NCBI GenBank assembly: GCA_947492995.1
Contig: CANLOU010000008.1
Span: 1-64,000, forward strand
Source: an uncultured Litoreibacter sp.
GTDB lineage: Bacteria; Pseudomonadota; Alphaproteobacteria; Rhodobacterales; Rhodobacteraceae
Direction: 5' to 3'
Length of the DNA stretch: 64,000 nucleotides
In this document: piece after piece, positions 59,270-64,000 of the stretch
Layout: the number at the start of each line of letters is the position of its first letter
Position numbering within the stretch: the stretch's first letter is position 1
Program-made: the position numbers and the translations under genes
The notes under the pieces: generated by a model
Database searches by the model: none
What the model was told of the DNA's origin: nothing
Seen by the model: only the letters and a program-made list of their open reading frames with translations

Positions 59270-60958
59270 TCAGAGGGTCGGAAAGCCCAGAACTAGGCGC
59301 TGCCGACACCAATCAAGCGGTAGGTCTTTTAGATCGCGTAGGGATTTAGCGCTTAGGGATGCGGGCTGGGTTCCATGCAGGATGGCGCTTGTGATGTCGG
59401 GTGCCAAGAAAGCCAGAGGCAAAATGCGGCTGACCGACCCGCTGCGCAGATGCTCACGATCCGTGATCTCTTGAACCGACGCGGCTTCGTTGTTGAGCAG
59501 CTCTGCCATCCATGGTTTTGCGTCAGCAACCAAACCAACAAGCTCAGCGTCTTGGTGGATACGAGTGTTGTCAGTTGCAATAATAACGGGTTTCGCGCGG
59601 CCTTTTTGATGCAGGGTGAACGGCACATCAAAACGAAGGGTGACGGTTTCATCTGCATTCACAGATTGCGCGAGAGACACGAGGTCGAGTTTGATTTGAA
59701 GGGCATTCGGGGTGAGGTCAATGCGCTCAAGCAAGGCCATGACTGCGTCCTGAGGCGCATCCGCCGACCTCTTTGGAGGTACCCGGCATGCTTGTTCTGC
59801 GGCTTCGATGATCGATGCGATCCGCGCTGCATTAACGCGTTGATTGCGGAGTTGTTCTGCCAGCCACGCTTTATCCGCAAGCTTGGTCCGAACGGCGTTT
59901 TGAACTGTCTGTTCAAGTTTGCCTGCGGGGAGTCTTTGAACCTTGTTGATATCATCTGAATCAACCTTCTTGGATGTGTCGTACCAATATCGCTTTGAGT
60001 GTCGGGTGCCGGTCCGATCGTGCCTCTTGCTGGCATAGGTCGTGCCCATCGCGCGTCCCTGTTCATCGAACAGACGCCCGTCAAGAAGACGCCTTGCCGA
60101 TCTGCGGACACCGCCCATTTTCTGACCACCATTGCCCGCCAACTGGTTTTGGGCCTGCTCCCAAATGTCTGCATCTACGATGGCCTCATGGAGCCCGTCA
60201 TGAAGTGTGTCTTTGTGCCTAACTTTGCCGACATAAATCGGATTGCGGAGAATGTTGTATAGCGTGACACGGGAGAAGGCTCTGCCTCCGGTGACCCGTC
60301 CATGACGATCCGTGCGTTGCTTGCTGGTGATGTCAAGGTCTTCAATCTGCTTTGCCAGAGCGCGTACCGATCCATGCGCAAGATAAGTCTCGAAGATGGT
60401 TCTGATTGAATGAGCCCCGTTTGGATTGATGATCAGTGCCTTATCACGCACGTCATAGCCCATCGGCACGGCACCACCCATCCATATGCCCTTGCGTTTT
60501 GAGGCGGCTACCTTGTCTCTGATCCGTTCTGCAGTGACCTCACGCTCGAACTGCGCGAAGGACAGCAGCACGTTGAGCGTCGGCCTGCCCATCGAATTCG
60601 TGGTGTTGAAGGCCTGCGTGACCGAGACGAAGGAGACGCCCGCTTTGTCGAACGTTTCAACCATCTTGGCAAAGTCCGTGAGGGAACGCGTCAGCCTGTC
60701 GACCTCATAGACGACGATTACATCAACCCGACCGGCCCAGACATCGTTCAGAAGCTGTTTCAGGCCAGGCCGCTCCATTGACCCGCCAGAGAAGCCACCG
60801 TCGTCATAGCGGTCAGCCAATTCCGACCAGCCCTCGTGCTTTTGGCTTAGGACATAGGCGGCGCAGGCCTCACGTTGGGAATCTAGCGAGTTGAAGTTCT
60901 GCTCAAGGCCCTCTTCGGTAGACTTCCGGGTGTAGATAGCGCAGCGCTGTTTTATCAT
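59270..60958 (-). CDS. large serine recombinase
   Basis: A 562-residue site-specific recombinase. The resolvase-type catalytic domain (about residues 5-155) has the nucleophile Ser13 in IYTRKSTEEG, DRYDDGGFSGGSMERPGL and the YEVDRLTRS arginines. The recombinase domain follows (about 165-280, IWMGGAVPMGYDV, ILRNPIYVGKVRHK), then a C-terminal part with a coiled-coil stretch (LEQTVQNAVRTKLADKAW). It excises and integrates DNA elements in alphaproteobacteria. ATG 60958 overlaps the upstream DUF2924 stop. Confidence 0.95.
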   Translation of the reverse strand: MIKQRCAIYTRKSTEEGLEQNFNSLDSQREACAAYVLSQKHEGWSELADRYDDGGFSGGSMERPGLKQLLNDVWAGRVDVIVVYEVDRLTRSLTDFAKMVETFDKAGVSFVSVTQAFNTTNSMGRPTLNVLLSFAQFEREVTAERIRDKVAASKRKGIWMGGAVPMGYDVRDKALIINPNGAHSIRTIFETYLAHGSVRALAKQIEDLDITSKQRTDRHGRVTGGRAFSRVTLYNILRNPIYVGKVRHKDTLHDGLHEAIVDADIWEQAQNQLAGNGGQKMGGVRRSARRLLDGRLFDEQGRAMGTTYASKRHDRTGTRHSKRYWYDTSKKVDSDDINKVQRLPAGKLEQTVQNAVRTKLADKAWLAEQLRNQRVNAARIASIIEAAEQACRVPPKRSADAPQDAVMALLERIDLTPNALQIKLDLVSLAQSVNADETVTLRFDVPFTLHQKGRAKPVIIATDNTRIHQDAELVGLVADAKPWMAELLNNEAASVQEITDREHLRSGSVSRILPLAFLAPDITSAILHGTQPASLSAKSLRDLKDLPLDWCRQRLVLGFPTL

Positions 60959-61393
60959 CCGCGTAGCCCAAAAAAGCGTGGTCCATTGCGCTTCGTTCCG
61001 GTCATGGCGGTCGCAACAGCCGACAAAGAGATGTGACTTTGATCGTTCCAGACCACCGTTTCATTGCCGATCACCATCTCATGCGTGACGCCCCCCCCAG
61101 TTCTTAAGCAGCCGTGTTCCGGAAGATGCCTTGTTTTGCGGCCGATCAGCGGGCCCGAGACGTTGACGCTGCGCCCGCAACGACATCAATTTAGACCAAG
61201 CCTTCTGTTCCAACTTCGGATCAAGCTTGCGCGCTCTGCCTTGGAGGCTCCAAGCCAAGGCGTGCCGCATGAGCCGTGCGGACAGGGTCGGAGGAGGGAG
61301 CATTCCATTGTGGTCTTTCCAGAGGATACGAGGGTCCCCTGGGTTGAGATGTTCGATCAGGTGCAAGCTGGGCTTTTGAGGTGCGTCCCTCAT
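60955..61393 (-). pseudogene. DUF2924 gene, frameshifted at a run of eight G
   Basis: Frame one gives ILWKDHNGMLPPPTLSARLM, LAWSLQGRARKLDPKLEQKA and ASSGTRLLKNWGG, then ends at TGA soon after a run of eight C (G on the minus strand) at 61091-61098. With seven G the frame continues GVTHEMVIGNETVVWNDQ, HISLSAVATAMTGTKRNG and PRFFGLRG, the expected DUF2924 ending, and stops exactly at the recombinase start (ATGA). So the gene is intact but for one base, or the run is miscounted. DUF2924 is a companion of serine recombinases. Confidence 0.88.
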
Positions 61394-61653
61394 TGTGAGG
61401 TCTCCTGAACAGCGCGGTAGCGCGCGGTTTTTCCGGACCGATCCAGTTTGATGTCAAGCCCTGCTGTGCGCAGCCGCGATATCGCAGCACGTATCGTATG
61501 TGGCTGCCAAGCCAGCTGCATCTGGATCTCGTTCACTGTGGCACCCCTTGCGCGCCTCAGCAGTTTTTGCAGCCGATCCGTTTTGGTTGGTTTGCCCGGC
61601 GCTCGTTTTGGGACGTTTAAACTATGTGTAATGTTTGGCGTGGTCTTGGCCAT
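61390..61653 (-). CDS. DUF3489 protein
   Basis: An 87-residue protein with a winged-helix-like DUF3489: TKTDRLQKLLRRARGATVNEI, QLAWQPHTIRAAISRLRTAGL, DIKLDRSGKTARYRA. Start ATG 61653 (MAKTTPNITHSLN). The stop overlaps the DUF2924 ATG. DUF3489, DUF2924 and recombinase form a recurrent operon in alphaproteobacterial mobile elements; this small DNA-binding protein may regulate excision, which is inference. Confidence 0.88.
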   Translation of the reverse strand: MAKTTPNITHSLNVPKRAPGKPTKTDRLQKLLRRARGATVNEIQMQLAWQPHTIRAAISRLRTAGLDIKLDRSGKTARYRAVQETSQ

Positions 61654-62142
61654 ATCGGTCTCCTTCACAGGGCAGATCGGAATGACCTGCCCTACCGACA
61701 CAGGCCCGAAAGTCGGGCAAAAGATCACAATGAAGCGGACACCGACACTACCGCTTCCTGCTTGAAGGAAGACCAGGCATATCGAGAAAAGCTCTTGCTG
61801 AGTTCAGCGCTCGTTTGATTGCAGGTGCGAGGTCAATGTAGCGGCTTTTTGGGAGCGGACATTCAAGTTTGCAGTACTTGAAAGACATGCACCAGTTGCC
61901 GCTAAGCTTCGGCGTTGCTGCGTCGGCGTCGGCGAACTCTGAATTTCCCCTGCAATCCTAGGGTCGCTTTTGAGCAGCGAACGCAAGAATTAGCTCAGCC
62001 TAATCATTCCCATTCTATTTCAGCTTTTTCAATGATTTGGCGAATATGGGCTTCACTCCATCTGGGTTGTTTGGCAAGGTTCCGCCTAGGGTTGTGGTAG
62101 CGACGCCAGCCCAAATTTTGAATGATAGATGGCAATTTTTAA
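61654..62142. other. 489-bp gap between the recombinase operon and the helicase
   Basis: No intact gene. GC content falls towards 62000-62140. On the minus strand 62004-62135 is open and its codons read as protein (see findings), but it has no ATG. Promoters for both divergent operons are expected here; I could not identify convincing boxes. Confidence 0.6.
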
Positions 62143-64000
62143 GTGCATTTTATTGGTGATGAAAATGAAAACGAGGCAGCAGCCAAAGCGCAACTCCTAG
62201 TCGAACATACGAAACGACTGACCTATGCATCTATGCAAAATGCTGTTCCACTACTGCGCAAGATTGAGCTCCAAGCCGGCGAAGACGGTCTACCTGCAGG
62301 TAGGCTCCGTCTAGATGTTCACCCTCCTTTCGCGCAATCGCGAGAATGGCCGTTTGACCGGATTTTACCCGTTGGATCGATCTTTCCAGCCGAGTTGGAA
62401 ACAAAACAGGACAGCGCGTTTTTCGACAACCTAAACGAAGCTGAACTTGGGCAGATTCGGCTAGTCGCAGAATTTGACGATGGTCATCCCTCAATTTCGT
62501 TTGAAGCGTCCGTAGAGCTTCTGGCCCGAGATGAATGGGGCGGCATACATGAAATGGGACAACTGTTGGCTGCTTTCGTACAGCCGAACGACACGCGCAT
62601 AGCCGCAGTCTTACGAGCTGCTTCTGATGCGTTGGCAAGACAAGGTCTGCCCTCTGGTCTTGACGGGTACCAATCTCGAGACCCGGCTCGAGCATGGGCT
62701 ATAGCTGCAGCAATCTGGTCTTCGATTGAGGGTATGGACATCAGGTACGCGGTACCGCCCGCCTCCTTCGAGAAGCGTGGACAAAAAGTTCGAATGCCCA
62801 GCCGATTGGCGGAGGAAGGTCTGGGGACATGTCTGGATACGAGCCTGCTTCTGGCGGCCGCATTGGAGGCTGCTGGCCTTAATCCGGTTGTGATCTTCAC
62901 CGAAGGCCATGCTTTCGCGGGTGTCTGGCTCGTCAGTCGGACTTTTTCGACTGCTGAGACCTGGGATGTGACCGAGCTACGAAAGGCGATCGTCGCCCGT
63001 GAATTCCTACCTTTCGAAACAACGCTCCTGACCGACGGAAAACGCGGCACATTTCGTAGTGCCGTTGTCGAAGGTGGTGCACAATTGGATGAGGCAAAAG
63101 AGCATCTCTTTGGTGTCGCAATTGATATTGCACGCTGTCGGTCATCGGGGGTCCGACCGCTGGCGCGCGCAGCCGAGCCGACCGAAACGGAAGCTCCCGC
63201 CGCGGCAGACCCGATGGCTGCCTCCGAAGATCTCCTCCCGCCGGAAGGTTTTGAGCCGCCTGATCCGGCCGAAGAAGAGGCACCCGCAACACCACAAGGT
63301 CGGATCGATAGATGGCAGCGCAAACTGCTTGACCTATCCTTGCGCAACCGCTTGCTGAATTTTCGCGACACCCAAGGGTCATTGATGCTGAAGTGTCATG
63401 ATGTGCCGCGGTTAGAAGATGAGCTCACTGAAGGGCGCGCCTTCAGGATGGTAAGCCTACCAGACGAGAACCCGAGGCTTGGCCGTGACCCAGAGCAATA
63501 CCGTCGGGAAACCGGCGAAGACATTGATGCGCGTGTCATTCGGGACGCGTTTGACAGAGGCGAGCTTTGTAGCCCTATTCCGGGGGATCAGATGCGAAAG
63601 CGTCTCATCGCATTGTATCGCAAAGCAAAAAACGACCTTTCTGAGGGGGGAACAAATACGCTGTTTCTTGCGGTTGGTTTCCTTCGTTGGAAGCAGACAG
63701 AGACTGCGAAGAAGGACCACCGCGCACCTCTGCTACTTGTCCCTGTGACCCTACGAAGAGCATCGGCATCTTCACCTTTCACGCTCGTTAATCAGGGCGA
63801 TGAAGTCCGTTTCAATCTGACCTTGTTGGAGAAATTAGCCGAGCAAGGCATTGAGGCGCCGGACCTCAAGAGCGAATTGCCACGAGATGATGCGGGCCTA
63901 GATGTACCACGCATTTTCAAGCGGATGCGCGAGATCGTACGAGACATTCCCGGATTTGAAGTCGTTGAAGACCTCGCTCTTTCGACATTCTCTTTCGCGA
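62143..64000 (+). CDS. giant DUF4011-type helicase, N-terminal part (runs off the window)
   Basis: The frame is open from a stop at 62140-62142 to the last base, at least 619 codons. GTG 62143 is the first start after the stop and keeps the conserved LTYASMQNAVPLLRKI region. In order: a beta-rich N-domain (about residues 40-140), VQPNDTRIAAVLRAAS, DGYQSRDPARAWAIAAAIWS, and PPASFEKRGQKVRMP. Then a transglutaminase-like segment has Cys230 in GTCLDTSLLLAAALEAAG and His256 in TEGHAFAGVWL. After an acidic Pro/Glu-rich linker, RWQRKLLDLSLRNRLLNFRD (from residue 390) starts the DUF4011 domain. Complete members are about 1,800-2,000 residues, with an SF1 helicase and usually a C-terminal nuclease. 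They often lie in defence islands. Confidence 0.85.
   Translation, partial: MHFIGDENENEAAAKAQLLVEHTKRLTYASMQNAVPLLRKIELQAGEDGLPAGRLRLDVHPPFAQSREWPFDRILPVGSIFPAELETKQDSAFFDNLNEAELGQIRLVAEFDDGHPSISFEASVELLARDEWGGIHEMGQLLAAFVQPNDTRIAAVLRAASDALARQGLPSGLDGYQSRDPARAWAIAAAIWSSIEGMDIRYAVPPASFEKRGQKVRMPSRLAEEGLGTCLDTSLLLAAALEAAGLNPVVIFTEGHAFAGVWLVSRTFSTAETWDVTELRKAIVAREFLPFETTLLTDGKRGTFRSAVVEGGAQLDEAKEHLFGVAIDIARCRSSGVRPLARAAEPTETEAPAAADPMAASEDLLPPEGFEPPDPAEEEAPATPQGRIDRWQRKLLDLSLRNRLLNFRDTQGSLMLKCHDVPRLEDELTEGRAFRMVSLPDENPRLGRDPEQYRRETGEDIDARVIRDAFDRGELCSPIPGDQMRKRLIALYRKAKNDLSEGGTNTLFLAVGFLRWKQTETAKKDHRAPLLLVPVTLRRASASSPFTLVNQGDEVRFNLTLLEKLAEQGIEAPDLKSELPRDDAGLDVPRIFKRMREIVRDIPGFEVVEDLALSTFSFA

Larger units (their letters stand above)
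59083..64000. mobile_element. integrated island beside tRNA-Tyr (left end; continues past the window)
   Basis: Immediately behind tRNA-Tyr the gene content changes to a large serine recombinase, the DUF2924 and DUF3489 genes that typically accompany it, and a giant helicase. GC content and codon use drop in the helicase gene (more A and T at third positions). The right end and attachment repeat are not in the window. Confidence 0.7.

Noticed and set aside
1-64000. CRISPR array
   Set aside because: No regularly spaced direct repeats with unique spacers were seen; the only tandem repeats are the three 11-mers at 31089, without spacers.

Overview
The window looks like chromosomal DNA of a marine alphaproteobacterium of the Rhodobacteraceae (Roseobacter group). 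The evidence is the gene order (murA-DUF2948-hisD-UPF0262-phosphatase-infA-maf-RNase E/G-yacG-tRNA-Phe), the GC-rich codon use, the frequent ATGA/GTGA gene overlaps, and family markers such as DUF2927, DUF1127, DUF6356 and UPF0262. Only the last 5 kb looks clearly acquired. Family names come from reading protein sequence; no database search was run.

Layout. 1-8.6 kb: tRNA-Thr, then a housekeeping run for peptidoglycan precursor synthesis, histidine synthesis, translation initiation and RNA processing, interrupted by one RTX-like gene, ending at tRNA-Phe. 8.7-18.5 kb: an endonuclease/exonuclease/phosphatase protein and a cytochrome b561, then an eight-gene tightly overlapped + strand operon combining a CDP-alcohol phosphatidyltransferase, an LtaS/EptA-like membrane phosphotransferase, a lipid flippase-like protein, a complete NMT1-type ABC transporter with a double permease, a glycosyltransferase and an FkbM methyltransferase. 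18.5-30.5 kb: mostly minus strand. It holds rimK with an aspartoacylase-like peptidase, then a long operon (TerC, a 26-residue membrane peptide, XpaC, TelA, DUF2927, SPFH, cytochrome b, a zinc-ribbon membrane protein, a PfkB kinase, Dtd) that looks like a membrane-stress module. 30.6-39.9 kb: tadA, gatCA, an excalibur lipoprotein, an Amidase_2 enzyme that seems to start at CTG, RNase P RNA, ridA, gamma-glutamyltransferase and rpmG. 40-58.9 kb: regulators (Lrp, LysR), purine deaminases, mgtE, a large GspL/GspC-like membrane protein, a sulfhydrylase and rlmB. 59 kb to the end: an island beside tRNA-Tyr with a large serine recombinase, its DUF2924/DUF3489 companions and the first 619 codons of a giant DUF4011-type helicase that runs off the window.

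Non-coding signals stand out. Three copies of a 72-75 bp element (2154, 31821, 36411) keep the same 8-bp hairpin with different, compensating stem sequences. Four abutting perfect palindromes fill 38832-38923. Three 11-bp tandem repeats follow tadA. The RNase P promoter sits in the 3' end of the amidase gene. Two genes carry single-base frameshifts: a class II glutamine amidotransferase, and the DUF2924 gene at a run of eight G.
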